64,000 bases of DNA from Acidobacteriota bacterium. GTDB lineage: Bacteria; Acidobacteriota; Blastocatellia; Pyrinomonadales; Pyrinomonadaceae. The stretch's first letter is position 1. Each line of letters starts with the position of its first letter. The position numbers and the translations under genes are program-made. The stretch lies in NCBI GenBank assembly GCA_003223935.1, contig QHXQ01000019.1:1-64000 (forward strand), given 5' to 3'. Below the pieces are notes generated by a model, which was given only the letters and a program-made list of their open reading frames with translations, searched no databases and was not told the DNA's origin. Positions 42,786 through 52,128 of this stretch are shown here, one piece after another.

Positions 42786-44231
42786 ATGCTTGATCGGGTC
42801 TCGGCTGTTTCGTTGGCTTGTGCATTAGCATTGACCACGCTGTTGTGTGCGCCTGCGACGCGCGCGCAACAGGTCACGATGCCGCGCCTCAACTTCAAAG
42901 AACGCACGCTCGCCAACGGCTTGCGTGTGCTGAGCGTGTTGGACACTTCTAGCCCGACCGTCGCGATAGATCTCTGGTATCACGTCGGCTCGAAAGACGA
43001 CCCCGAAGGGCGGAGCGGCTTCGCGCACCTGTTCGAGCATTTGATGTTCAAATCAACGGCCCACATGAAGTCCGAGATGATGGATCGTTTGACCGAAGAT
43101 GTGGGCGGCCTTAACAACGCCTACACGCAATCGGATGTGACGGTCTATTACGAGGTCGTGCCGTCAAACTATCTTGAGACCTTGCTCTGGGCTGAAGCCG
43201 ACCGGCTCTCGACGCTCAACGTTGACGAGGCGAACTTCAAGTCGGAGCGGTCGGTCGTTGAAGAAGAGTTTCGCACGCGCGTGCTCGCGCCGCCATATGG
43301 CCGGCTCGACTATTTGCTTGAGCAAAAATCTTTCTTCAAGCATCCGTATCGCCGCCCGACCATCGGCAGCATTGAAGAATTAGAAGCTGCTTCGCTCGCA
43401 GACGTGCGCGCTTTCCACTCGACCTTTTATCGGCCCGACAACGCCACGCTCGTCGTCGTCGGCGACTTCGATCAAGCGCAACTCGATGCATGGGTGGACA
43501 AATACTTCGCCGCTATCCCGAAGCCAAGCACACCGATCCCGCGCGTACAGGTGAAAGAGCCGCCGCATGAGCAGGAGATGCGCGTCACAGAATACGGACA
43601 GAACGTGCCGCTGCCAGCGATTGCGTTCTCATACCTGATCCCGCCGAAGTCCAGTCCAGAAACAGACGCGCTTCGCGTCGCCGACGCGCTCTTATCGGCC
43701 GGCGAATCGTCGCGGCTCTATCAATCGCTCGTCTATCAGCAACAACTCGCGCAGAGCGTCAACACGTTCACAGACCTGCGCGAAGACGCGAGCCTCTTCA
43801 TCTGCTATGCCATCCTCGCCAGTGGCAAGAAAGCGGACGAAGGCGAGCGCGCGCTCGCCGCCGAGATCAAAAAGTTACAGGATGCGCCCGTGCCCGCCGC
43901 CGAACTTGAGAAGGCGAAGAATCAACTGATCACGAACCAACTGCGCGAGCGCGAGACGAACGAAGGCAAAGCGCAGGCGCTCGGCGATGCGGTTGTCCTG
44001 CTCGGCGATCCGAACCGCGTCAATACAGACATCGCGCGCCTCCAAGCCGTCACCGCCGCCGACGTGCAGCGCGTGCTGAAAAAGTATTTCGTTGACACGA
44101 ACCGCGTCGTGATTGATTACCTGCCCGAGTCAATGCGTCCGGGCAATACTACAGGCACAAACGGCGACTTGAGATTCAGACAGACCGAACCGCACGCTGC
44201 ACAGTCGGGCAAAGGAGGGCGGGCGAGATGA
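42786..44231 (+). CDS. M16 zinc peptidase, catalytic subunit
   Basis: 481 residues from ATG 42786 (GGGGAG 10 nt upstream). A signal peptide covers about residues 1-28. The inverted zinc motif HLFEH lies at H81-H85 and the third ligand, a glutamate in VVEEEFRTR, is at about 161, the standard spacing. Two homologous halves follow as in pitrilysin/processing-peptidase clans. It should be a periplasmic peptidase that degrades unfolded peptides. Its stop overlaps the next gene by 4 bp (ATGA), and that gene encodes a partner without the zinc site, so a heterodimer is likely. Confidence 0.92.
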   Translation: MLDRVSAVSLACALALTTLLCAPATRAQQVTMPRLNFKERTLANGLRVLSVLDTSSPTVAIDLWYHVGSKDDPEGRSGFAHLFEHLMFKSTAHMKSEMMDRLTEDVGGLNNAYTQSDVTVYYEVVPSNYLETLLWAEADRLSTLNVDEANFKSERSVVEEEFRTRVLAPPYGRLDYLLEQKSFFKHPYRRPTIGSIEELEAASLADVRAFHSTFYRPDNATLVVVGDFDQAQLDAWVDKYFAAIPKPSTPIPRVQVKEPPHEQEMRVTEYGQNVPLPAIAFSYLIPPKSSPETDALRVADALLSAGESSRLYQSLVYQQQLAQSVNTFTDLREDASLFICYAILASGKKADEGERALAAEIKKLQDAPVPAAELEKAKNQLITNQLRERETNEGKAQALGDAVVLLGDPNRVNTDIARLQAVTAADVQRVLKKYFVDTNRVVIDYLPESMRPGNTTGTNGDLRFRQTEPHAAQSGKGGRAR

Positions 44232-45718
44232 AGATGAGCGGGAAAGTTTTCAAACGCTTGTTGTGTGTACCGGCGCTCTTGGTGCTGCTCGTTGCCGCGT
44301 GCCCCGCGTTCGCGCAAGAGCCGAATGCGACGCCACCGCCGCCCGCCGTGCCGCGCTCGCCGCAGATTCCAAAGCCGGTCGAGCGGACGCTCGCGAACGG
44401 TCTGCGCGTCATCGTCGTCGAGCGCAAGAACGTGCCGCTCGTGACGGCGGCCATCTATATCAAGAACGGCGGCGAGGTTGATCCGCCGCAACTCGCGGGC
44501 CTCGCCGACATGACCGCCTCGCTTTTGACGAAGGGTACGGACAAACATAGTGCGCCGGAGATCGCTGAAGCCATAGAGGCGCTTGGCGGCACAATCGAAT
44601 CGGGGGCGGGTTGGGATAGATCGAGCGCGAACGTCAACGTCATGTCGGCGCGCTTCGTGCAGGCGCTCGCGATCCTCGCCGAAGTCGTGCGCCGGCCTGT
44701 GTTCAAGGATGAAGAGATCGAGCGGCTGCGCCAGCAGTACCTTGATGATCTCCAAGTGGCGCTTGGCGACCCCGGCCAGATCGCGCGCTTCGTCGCCGCG
44801 CGCGTCGTCTTCGGTGACATGCCTTACGGTCATCCGCTATCGGGTACGCCCGAATCAATCGCACGCATCAAGCGCGACGACATCGTGAAGCTGCACGCAA
44901 CCTACTATCGCCCGGACAACGCCATCCTCGTCGTTGGCGGTGACATCGCGCCCGCGACCGTCTTCAATCTGGCCGCGCGTCTGTTCGGCGACTGGCGGAA
45001 GCCTGCGACACCTTTGAGTAAACCGGGCGCGTCGGCTGTACGCAACGTGGAGTCGTATCGCAAGCAGCGCGTCATCGTGATTGATAAACCGGATGCGGGA
45101 CAGGCGGCCGTCTATGTCACACGGCTCGGTCTCAATCGCAATGACCCGGATTACTATCGCGGCCTCGTGGCCAACTCCGTTTTGAGCGGCTATTCGGGCC
45201 GGCTCAATCAAGAGATTCGCATCAAGCGCGGCTTGAGCTACGGCGCGGCCAGTGCGCTCGACGTGCGCCGCGATACGGGCCCCTTTGTCGCTTCGGCACA
45301 GACGAAGAATCAGTCGGGCGCGCAAGTCGCCGGCCTGTTGCTCGGCGAACTCGGTCGCTTGGCGACAGGCGCGCTGCCGGAATCAGAACTGACGCCGCGC
45401 AAGGCTGTGCTCATCGGCAACTTCGCGCGCAACCTTGAAACCTCAAGCGGCTTGGTCGCGCAGGTCGGCGCGCTCGCGCTCTATGGCATCAGCCTCGACG
45501 AGATCAATCGTTACATCAACAGCGTGCAGGGCGTCACCGCCGCCGACGTGCACCGCTTCGCCGGTTCGCGCCTCGCCGCGCAAGGCGCGAGCATCGTCAT
45601 CGTCGGCAACGCGAAAGAGTTTCTGCCGGAGTTGCAAAAGCAATATCCGAGTGTCGAAGTCCTGCCCGTCGCCGAACTCGATCTCAACAGTGCTACCTTG
45701 CGTAAGCCGAAGGTCTGA
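44228..45718 (+). CDS. M16-family partner subunit lacking the zinc motif
   Basis: 496 residues with a signal peptide (about 1-30, LLVLLVAACPAFA). It is homologous to the previous protein (RTLANGLRVIVVERKNVPLVTAAIYIKNGG), but where the zinc motif should be it reads LAGLADMTASLLTKGT: both histidines and the glutamate are gone. Such proteins pair with a catalytic M16 subunit and provide the opposite wall of the chamber, including a glycine-rich or Arg/Tyr substrate-holding region in the second half. The ATGA overlap supports equimolar production. Confidence 0.9.
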   Translation: MKMSGKVFKRLLCVPALLVLLVAACPAFAQEPNATPPPPAVPRSPQIPKPVERTLANGLRVIVVERKNVPLVTAAIYIKNGGEVDPPQLAGLADMTASLLTKGTDKHSAPEIAEAIEALGGTIESGAGWDRSSANVNVMSARFVQALAILAEVVRRPVFKDEEIERLRQQYLDDLQVALGDPGQIARFVAARVVFGDMPYGHPLSGTPESIARIKRDDIVKLHATYYRPDNAILVVGGDIAPATVFNLAARLFGDWRKPATPLSKPGASAVRNVESYRKQRVIVIDKPDAGQAAVYVTRLGLNRNDPDYYRGLVANSVLSGYSGRLNQEIRIKRGLSYGAASALDVRRDTGPFVASAQTKNQSGAQVAGLLLGELGRLATGALPESELTPRKAVLIGNFARNLETSSGLVAQVGALALYGISLDEINRYINSVQGVTAADVHRFAGSRLAAQGASIVIVGNAKEFLPELQKQYPSVEVLPVAELDLNSATLRKPKV

Positions 45719-45723
45719 TCGTG

Positions 45724-46359
45724 ATGCACAAACATATCACCTGGTTCAAAACCTGCCTGCTCATCTGCCTGTGCGCGTGCGCCGTCAGCATCAAAGCACA
45801 GACGACGGACGATGCGGTCGCGACGAAAAACACGCAGGGCGAGGCCGCCGATGCAGCGAAACAGTTGACCGACCGCGATCCGCTCGTGCGTCAACGCGGC
45901 GCGGAAGAACTCGCACGGCTGGCTGCGACCGATTGGCTGCATCTGGTTGAAGGCTATCGCTTGCAGGAGAAGAACGCGCGCGTGCGCGTCGCGCTAGATT
46001 GGGCGCTCTATCGCATGGGCAAAGACGAATCGCTCTACATGGTTGTGCGCGCGCTCGACTCTGCGCACGATGCACAAGCGGCCGGCTATCTCGCGCAACT
46101 CGAAACGCCGCAGCCGCTCTATCCAGTCCTCCCACACGTCAACGGCAATACGCAGATCAAACTACTCAAAATCCTCGCGCGCATCGGCGACGCCACGACG
46201 CTCGAACAGATCAAGCCTTACATAGACTCGTTCGATCCTTTGATCGCAGAAGCGGCGCGCCAAGCCGAGCAAGATATCAAGCACCGGCTCGCCAATCAGC
46301 CCAGCGATGCAACCACACGCCCGCGCCAAGTTCATAAAGGTAAACCGCCGATGCTGTGA
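45724..46359 (+). CDS. Small secreted HEAT-like repeat protein
   Basis: 211 residues from ATG 45724, 5 bp after the M16 partner gene. A signal peptide (TCLLICLCACAVSIKA) precedes helical repeats: TDRDPLVRQRGAEELARLA, KDESLYMVVRALDSAHDAQA and LLKILARIGDATTLEQIKPY look like HEAT/PBS-type units that would form a small solenoid. No catalytic motif. Co-transcription with the M16 pair suggests an accessory or adaptor role in the periplasm, which is inference. Confidence 0.7.
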   Translation: MHKHITWFKTCLLICLCACAVSIKAQTTDDAVATKNTQGEAADAAKQLTDRDPLVRQRGAEELARLAATDWLHLVEGYRLQEKNARVRVALDWALYRMGKDESLYMVVRALDSAHDAQAAGYLAQLETPQPLYPVLPHVNGNTQIKLLKILARIGDATTLEQIKPYIDSFDPLIAEAARQAEQDIKHRLANQPSDATTRPRQVHKGKPPML

Positions 46360-46373
46360 AGCGTTATCTAAAA

Positions 46374-46450
46374 AATTAACCGCAAAGAAGCGAAGGACAC
46401 AAAGACGATGAAAGTTTCTCTTTGTGTCCTTCGTGGCTTTGTGGTTAATT
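46374..46450. repeat. Intergenic inverted repeat, AATTAACCGCAAAG family
   Basis: Arms 46374-46405 and 46419-46450 are 32 bp each and almost perfectly complementary, with a 13-nt loop. The ends match those of the element at 23211-23310, showing a shared family at two distant sites. It precedes the UbiD-family gene by 8 bp, so the translation start lies directly at its foot. Confidence 0.85.
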
Positions 46451-46458
46451 CTCAGCCG

Positions 46459-48216
46459 ATGCACCGGAACCTGCGCTCATTCATGGCGCTGCTTGAACGC
46501 GAGCATGATCTCGTCGCGGTCGAAGCAGAAGTTGATCCATATCTCGAACTTGCAGAGATTCATCGGCGCGTGATCGCGCGCGGCGGCCCCGCGCTGCTGT
46601 TCAAGCGTGTGCGCGGCAGTCGCTACCCTGTCGTCACGAACTTATTCGGCACGGCGCGGCGCATCGAGTTGGCCTTTGGGCCGAAGCCTGAAGCGTTGGT
46701 GCGCGAGGTTGTGCGCGTCGCCGGGTCGCTTCTGCCACCGCGTCCGCGCGAGTTGTGGCAGCATCGTGCGCTCGCGCTCGATGCGTTGAAGTTGGGCACG
46801 CGGCGTGTGCGACGCGCACCTGTGCTTGAAGTGATGGACCGGCCGGCGCGGCTCGACGAGTTGCCTGTGCTCACGACTTGGCAAGAGGACGGCGGGCCGT
46901 TCTTCACACTACCGCTCGTCTATACGGAATACCCAACGACGCACAAGCACAACCTCGGCATCTATCGCATGCAACGCTACGATGCCGCGACGACCGGCAT
47001 GCACTGGCAGATACACAAAGGCGGCGGCTTCCACTATCACGCGGCGGAAGCGTTGAATCAATCGCTGCCGGTCACAGTTTTTTTAGGCGGCCCGCCCGCG
47101 CTCATCCTCGCGGCCGTCGCGCCTCTGCCTGAAGACGTACCGGAGCTTGTGCTCGCTTCCTTACTCGCGGGCGAGAAGATCGGCGTCGCGCAAGCTGCGA
47201 ACAGCGCGCACCGGCTCGTCGCCGAAGCTGAGTTTGCTTTGACTGGACGTGTGCCGCCACATGAGCGCAGACCCGAAGGGCCGTTCGGCGATCACTACGG
47301 TTACTATTCACTGCAACACGACTACCCGGTCTTTCACGTCGGGTCGGTCTATCACCGGCGCGATGCGATCTATCCGGCGACGGTCGTCGGCAAACCGCGA
47401 CAGGAAGATTTCTTCATCGGCGATTATTTGCAGCAACTGCTCGCGCCGCTCTTTCCCGTCGTCATGCCGAGCGTGCGCGACCTTTGGTCTTACGGCGAGA
47501 CGGGTTTTCATTCACTCGCTGCGGCCGTCGTGCGCGAACGCTACGGGCGCGAGGCGCTGGTCTCAGGCTTCCGCATCCTCGGCGAAGGCCAACTATCGCT
47601 CACAAAATTTCTACTGCTCACAGACACGCCGCAAGACCTGCACGACTTCCGCCGCCTCTTCGAGCACATACTCGCGCGCGTGCGGTTCGAGCGCGACCTG
47701 TTCATCTTCTCGAACGTTTCGATGGACACGCTCGACTACACGAGCGGCAAAGTCAATGAAGGCAGCAAAGCGATCATGCTCGGCTTGGGCACGCCGGTGC
47801 GCGATTTGCCGCGCGAGTTTCGTGGGCAGTTGCCGCGCGACATCAAGTGCGCTGAAGTCTTCTGCGGCGGCTGCCTCGTCGTCGAAGGTCTGCCTTACAC
47901 GCAAGACGCAGAGCAAGCCGCGCGGCTTGCCCGCGCCGAAAGTTTCGCCGATTGGCCGCTCATCGTCCTGCACGACGATGCCTCGGTCGCACATTCAACG
48001 CCAGATTTTCTCTGGGCCACTTGGACGCGCTTCGAGCCTGCGGCCGACATCCATGCGGCCGACACAAGCGTCCAACGTCACCATCTCGCCTATCGCGCGC
48101 CCATCGTCATTGACGCACGCATGAAGCCCGGCTATCCAGATGAACTGGTCGTTCGGCCAGACATCGCTGAGCTAGTTGACCGACGTTGGTCCGAATTCTT
48201 CCCGCGCGAGTTTTAA
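46459..48216 (+). CDS. UbiD-family decarboxylase
   Basis: 585 residues. UbiD enzymes use prenylated FMN to (de)carboxylate aromatic or unsaturated acids, as in ubiquinone or menaquinone synthesis. Features: the N-terminal NLRSFMALLE, the central GMHWQIHKGGG with the metal/prFMN region, the motif ERRPEGPFGDHYGYYS holding the catalytic Arg/Glu, and the late FSNVSMDTLDYTS. The frame opens at 46408, inside the inverted repeat; ATG 46459 matches the family N-terminus. No UbiX-type prenyltransferase or quinone gene is in the window, so the substrate cannot be assigned. Confidence 0.88.
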   Translation: MHRNLRSFMALLEREHDLVAVEAEVDPYLELAEIHRRVIARGGPALLFKRVRGSRYPVVTNLFGTARRIELAFGPKPEALVREVVRVAGSLLPPRPRELWQHRALALDALKLGTRRVRRAPVLEVMDRPARLDELPVLTTWQEDGGPFFTLPLVYTEYPTTHKHNLGIYRMQRYDAATTGMHWQIHKGGGFHYHAAEALNQSLPVTVFLGGPPALILAAVAPLPEDVPELVLASLLAGEKIGVAQAANSAHRLVAEAEFALTGRVPPHERRPEGPFGDHYGYYSLQHDYPVFHVGSVYHRRDAIYPATVVGKPRQEDFFIGDYLQQLLAPLFPVVMPSVRDLWSYGETGFHSLAAAVVRERYGREALVSGFRILGEGQLSLTKFLLLTDTPQDLHDFRRLFEHILARVRFERDLFIFSNVSMDTLDYTSGKVNEGSKAIMLGLGTPVRDLPREFRGQLPRDIKCAEVFCGGCLVVEGLPYTQDAEQAARLARAESFADWPLIVLHDDASVAHSTPDFLWATWTRFEPAADIHAADTSVQRHHLAYRAPIVIDARMKPGYPDELVVRPDIAELVDRRWSEFFPREF

Positions 48217-48228
48217 TCGGCGCGCAGT

Positions 48229-49662
48229 TTAATCTTGCAATGGTAAGCGAATGGTGAAGAGTGCGCCGCCGGTGGGCGCGTTGGTTGCGGTGAGCGTGCC
48301 ACCGTGCTCGGCGATGACGCGGTGGGCGAGGGCGAGACCGACGCCGTGTCCTTTGGATTTGGTGGTGAAGAAGGGGATGAAGATGCGTTGCAGGTCGGCG
48401 GGCGCGATGCCCGCGCCGTTGTCTTCGATCTCGATGACGGCCCATGCGTGACCGCTTGCGTCCACCGTGTCTGCGCCGCGCACGCTGACACGTCGTTCGC
48501 TTGGCGCTTCTTCGACGGCCTCGGCGGCGTTGCGCAGGAGATTCAAGAGCGCCTGTCGCAACATGCGCTCGTCGGCGCGCACGCGCGGCAGGTCGCCGTT
48601 CGTGTCGAGCGCGACATGGCGCGCGGCGAAGAACGATTGTAACTCGGTCGCGCAGTCGGCGAGCAGTTCTGCGAGCGAGACATCAGAGAGCGTGAGCGGT
48701 TGCGGGCGCGCAAAGTTGAGAAAGCCCGTGACCAGTTCGGTGAGGCTGCGGACTTCTTGCAAGAGCGCGGCGGCGGCCGTCTGCCCGCGCTCGTCGAGTT
48801 CGAGCTTCTGTAAGAGTTGCGTGTAGCCTTGCAGCGTAGCGAGCGAGTTCTTGAACTCGTGCGCGAGTCCGGCGGACATCTCGCCGAGACTTTCGAGATT
48901 GCGCTTGAGCGCAAGCGCTTCGCGTAGTTGCGCGACTTCTGTGATGTCTGTGAGCAAGCAGAGCGCACCGCGTGCGCCCGCGCCCGGTCTTGGATCAATC
49001 GGCGCGACGGTCGTGCCCAGCCGCCGCACGCGCCCATCCATGCCCGTCGTCGTTACCTCTTCACGGCGATAAAGCTCGCCGGTCTGTAAGCAATGCGCGA
49101 CCAACTCCGCGAGTTCGGGCGTAGCGCGCAAGAGGCGCTCGACCGGCTGTCCTTCGGCTTCGCCATCAACCTCGAGCAAAGCGCGCGCGGGCGTATTGAC
49201 GACTGTGGCCCGTCCTTGCGCGTCGAAGGCGACGAGACCCGACGGCACGCTGGCGATAATCCGCTCGCTGAACTGTTCCGCGCTCGCCGCACGTGCGCTT
49301 GCCCGCGCGCTCAATATCTCAAGCTCTCGCTGTTGGGCGCGCAGTTGCGCCACGACCGCTTGAAATGTTTCCAACACGAACTCCGTCTCATCGCGTGCGC
49401 CTTCCGGTCGAGCCGCAACGGGCGCGCGCTCCGCTTCGCCGAGCAATTGCCGGTACGGGCGCAGCAACCAACGCGGCAGCAACACGACGCAGGGCACGCT
49501 CACGATAAGCGTGATGACGAAGACCGTTAAGAGCACGGGCGCACGTGCTGCGCGCGTCTGCGGCGTCAGCGCCACGAGCGTCAACGTGAACAGGTTTGCC
49601 AACAGCAACAAACCAATTACCAGCGCCAACGCCAACTGCACGCGATTTTCGTAACGAGACAT
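48229..49662 (-). CDS. PAS-domain sensor histidine kinase (NtrB/PilS-like)
   Basis: 477 residues. Two membrane helices (about 10-32 and 41-62), then a coiled linker (about 90-130), a PAS domain (about 135-245), a HisKA domain with the phospho-acceptor in GLAHEFKNSLATLQG (about 265-279) and an HATPase_c domain (NLLRNAAEAVEE N-box, IEIEDNGAGI G1, GHGVGLALAHRVI G2). Autophosphorylates on the histidine and should signal to a response regulator, which is not in the window. It converges with the UbiD-family gene and lies downstream of prepilin peptidase on the same strand, which hints at, but does not show, a PilS-like role. Confidence 0.88.
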   Translation of the reverse strand: MSRYENRVQLALALVIGLLLLANLFTLTLVALTPQTRAARAPVLLTVFVITLIVSVPCVVLLPRWLLRPYRQLLGEAERAPVAARPEGARDETEFVLETFQAVVAQLRAQQRELEILSARASARAASAEQFSERIIASVPSGLVAFDAQGRATVVNTPARALLEVDGEAEGQPVERLLRATPELAELVAHCLQTGELYRREEVTTTGMDGRVRRLGTTVAPIDPRPGAGARGALCLLTDITEVAQLREALALKRNLESLGEMSAGLAHEFKNSLATLQGYTQLLQKLELDERGQTAAAALLQEVRSLTELVTGFLNFARPQPLTLSDVSLAELLADCATELQSFFAARHVALDTNGDLPRVRADERMLRQALLNLLRNAAEAVEEAPSERRVSVRGADTVDASGHAWAVIEIEDNGAGIAPADLQRIFIPFFTTKSKGHGVGLALAHRVIAEHGGTLTATNAPTGGALFTIRLPLQD

Positions 49663-49667
49663 GATTT

Positions 49668-49742
49668 AGTGGTCAGCGATCAGTGATCGATGGTCAGTGA
49701 TAGACAGTTTAGCTGACCACCGACCACTGACCACCGATCACT
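49668..49742. repeat. Inverted repeat of GTGGTCA-type heptamers
   Basis: Arms 49668-49697 and 49713-49742, 30 bp each, differ at six positions, all transitions. Each arm is a run of GTGRTCA-like 7-mers. It fills the gap between pilD and the kinase gene, both transcribed leftwards; five of the six differences remain G-U pairs in that transcript. Confidence 0.8.
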
Positions 49743-49743
49743 T

Positions 49744-50628
49744 TTAGGGCATGAAGCGCCCGACGTACCAGCTGATGATCTCTTGGCCGACGAAGAGACT
49801 GACGAGGGCGCCGATGCCGAGAAAGATGCCGAAGGGCAAAAGCATCTGCATGTCGCGCTCGCGCCGCCAGAGCATGACAAAGATGCCGGCGAGCGAGCCG
49901 GCGAAGACGGCAATGAAGATCGTCAAGAGCGTCAGCGGCCAACCCAGCAGCGCGCCGACCATGAACATCATCTTCACGTCGCCCAAACCCATCGCCTCGA
50001 CGCCGCGCAGACGTTGCCACAGCCAACCGACCAACCAGAGCGAGCCGCCGCCTAATACAGCGCCGAAGAGTGCGCCGAAGAGTGAGACTGTCCACGTAGG
50101 CCAGCCTGCGAGTAGTCCGTTGATAACGAAGCCAAGCCCGAAGAAATTCGGCACGAGCGCGCGACAGACGAGCATGATCAGGAGACCGGGCAGCGTGATC
50201 ACATCGGGCAGGATCATGTGCTCCGCGTCAATGAAGATGAGCGCGATGAGCGCGGCGACGAAGATGAGATCAAACGGTAGCACGGGCGCAAGGCCGTCGT
50301 GCAAGAAGGTCATGGCGAACAGCAGTCCGGTTAATGCTTCGACCGCCGGATAGCGCGCAGAGATTGGCGTCCGGCAGTTGCGGCAGCGACCGCGCAGCAC
50401 TAGGTAACTGATGACCGGCACGTTGTCATACGGCCGGATCGCGACGCCGCATTCGGGGCAGCGCGAGTTTGGAAAGACGATGGACTCGTCGCGCGGGACG
50501 CGATGGATGACGACGTTCAGAAAACTGCCGATAGCGAAGCCGAGCGCGATGACGCCGCAAAGAAGCAGAGGGAAGGGTAGCAACAGTGGTGCGGTCGGGC
50601 CAGTTTGCAGTATGAGCGATAAGATCAT
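49744..50628 (-). CDS. pilD: Prepilin peptidase / N-methyltransferase
   Basis: 294 residues, seven or eight membrane helices. It cleaves type IV prepilins and pseudopilins and methylates the new N-terminus. The N-terminal domain has GSFLNVVIHRVPRDESI and the two zinc CxxC pairs RCPECG and GRCRNCR. The catalytic aspartates are in FIDAEHMILPD and GLGDVKMMFMVGALLG. All key residues are present. No pilin or secretion genes lie in the window, so targets are elsewhere in the genome. Confidence 0.95.
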   Translation of the reverse strand: MILSLILQTGPTAPLLLPFPLLLCGVIALGFAIGSFLNVVIHRVPRDESIVFPNSRCPECGVAIRPYDNVPVISYLVLRGRCRNCRTPISARYPAVEALTGLLFAMTFLHDGLAPVLPFDLIFVAALIALIFIDAEHMILPDVITLPGLLIMLVCRALVPNFFGLGFVINGLLAGWPTWTVSLFGALFGAVLGGGSLWLVGWLWQRLRGVEAMGLGDVKMMFMVGALLGWPLTLLTIFIAVFAGSLAGIFVMLWRRERDMQMLLPFGIFLGIGALVSLFVGQEIISWYVGRFMP

Positions 50629-50765
50629 GCTGTGGGGTTAAGAGCGTTGCCCAGTTTCATGGCCGCGCGCTGACTGCTTGACGCCCGCGCATGCCCGCAA
50701 GCATATTAAAGCTTCGCAATGATTTGCGAAAGACTGAAAAGAACAAACCGAAGGGAGAGGCGCGC

Positions 50766-52034
50766 GTGAATCCTCGCAGACCTGTGATCTTGATGTTGGT
50801 GCTGGGCGCGGTCTGCGTCGCTGTACTCGCCTTCGTCCCTCATTCTCTGACGCTTGCCAAACGTGCGGGCGCGCGCTTGGCGGACGCCGCCGTCACGGCG
50901 TTTGCGCCCGCGTCCGATCCAACCTTCGAGGCGGAGATCAACAAGCCGCCTGAGCCTGCGTTCGACGTGGCGACGTGGTACGGCGCACGCGGCGAAGAGC
51001 CTGAGCGGCACGGCGTCTTAATCGAATCTTACGACGGGCAACACGTCTTCGCCACACACAACGCCGACACGACCTTCAACCCCGCTTCGCTCGTCAAACT
51101 CACTACCACGCTCGTCGCTTTGCAACGACTCGGCAAAGATTATCGCTTTGAGACGCGCGTCGTCGTTGACGGGCAGATCGATCAAAAGAAGACGCTGCAC
51201 GGCGATCTTTGCTTGGACGGCAACGATCCGAGTTTCGGCGATACATCGGCCGTGCAGGTGGCGCGCGAGTTGAAGGCGCGCGGCATCGAGCGCGTGCAGG
51301 GGAAAATTCTCGTAACGCCGAGCTTCTCATTTAACCTGAGCGAGAAGCCGGAAGACTCTGCGAAGTACGTTGCGCAAGTGCTGCAACTCAAGCAGACGGG
51401 CACGGGCGCGGTTGCAAACGCGCATGGGCGGCAACTGTTCGTCATGCGCTCATATCCTCTGCGCGACATCTTGCTCTACATGAACGCGCACTCGGTCAAC
51501 TTCATCGCGCATCGCATCGGCGATCAACTCGGCGGTGCGGACGGCGTGGCCCGCGCGATCAGTGACGGACTCAAACTGCCGCCCGATCAAGTGCAACTTG
51601 AGACGACTTCGGGGCTGTATAACAATCGGATGAGTCCGCGCGGTCTGGTCGCCGTCATCCATGCGTTGATTGAAGAGACGGCGCGACAGGGCTTGAAGCT
51701 TGAAGATGTGCTGCCGGTGGCGAGTTGCGATGCGGGCACGCTCAAGCGGCGGATGGAGGGCACAGGTTTTGAGGGCGCGGTCGTCGGCAAGACCGGCACG
51801 CTCACGCAGCAGGACGGCGGCATGTCGAACTTGGGCGGCCTCGTCTATACGAAAGACGACGGCATGATCCTCTTCGTCATCCTCGCGCAAGGGCAAAGAA
51901 TTTGGGACAACAAACAGATGGCCGATCAACTGCTTGCCGAAGTCTTGCACGAGCACCCGGCCGCTTGCGTCTTTCAGCCGGGCGAGATGCGCCGGCAACT
52001 GTTGCCGCCAGCCGATCTGCAAATCGGCGATTAA
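50766..52034 (+). CDS. dacB: D-alanyl-D-alanine carboxypeptidase/endopeptidase, PBP4 (S13) type
   Basis: 422 residues from GTG 50766, chosen for AGGGAGAGG just upstream; the frame extends to 50691. An N-terminal signal anchor (about 7-28) sends it to the periplasm. The three penicillin-binding motifs are present: SLVK at S108-K111, the SxN motif in YMNAHSVNF, and KTG in VVGKTGTLTQ. It is shorter than E. coli PBP4, and the large extra domains between SxxK and SxN appear reduced. It trims peptidoglycan cross-links. The gene converges with the TolC-like gene. Confidence 0.88.
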   Translation: MNPRRPVILMLVLGAVCVAVLAFVPHSLTLAKRAGARLADAAVTAFAPASDPTFEAEINKPPEPAFDVATWYGARGEEPERHGVLIESYDGQHVFATHNADTTFNPASLVKLTTTLVALQRLGKDYRFETRVVVDGQIDQKKTLHGDLCLDGNDPSFGDTSAVQVARELKARGIERVQGKILVTPSFSFNLSEKPEDSAKYVAQVLQLKQTGTGAVANAHGRQLFVMRSYPLRDILLYMNAHSVNFIAHRIGDQLGGADGVARAISDGLKLPPDQVQLETTSGLYNNRMSPRGLVAVIHALIEETARQGLKLEDVLPVASCDAGTLKRRMEGTGFEGAVVGKTGTLTQQDGGMSNLGGLVYTKDDGMILFVILAQGQRIWDNKQMADQLLAEVLHEHPAACVFQPGEMRRQLLPPADLQIGD

Positions 52035-52056
52035 GAAATTTTCGATTGAGCTGCTA

Positions 52057-52106
52057 AACACTAACGGCGAGCAGAGAGAAATTCTTCCATGCCCGCCGTT
52101 GGTGTT
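52057..52106. terminator. Hairpin between convergent dacB and tolC-like genes
   Basis: AACACTAACGGCG (52057-52069) pairs with CGCCGTTGGTGTT (52094-52106), 13 bp with one G-U pair and a 24-nt loop. It starts 23 bp after the dacB stop and ends 23 bp from the tolC-like stop, the position of a bidirectional terminator, though no T-run follows. Confidence 0.5.
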
Positions 52107-52128
52107 TCAGTCTCGGCTGCGAGATCGT

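Noticed and set aside
46408-46458. UbiD start at ATG 46408
   Set aside because: These codons lie inside the palindrome at 46374-46450; the family N-terminus begins at ATG 46459.
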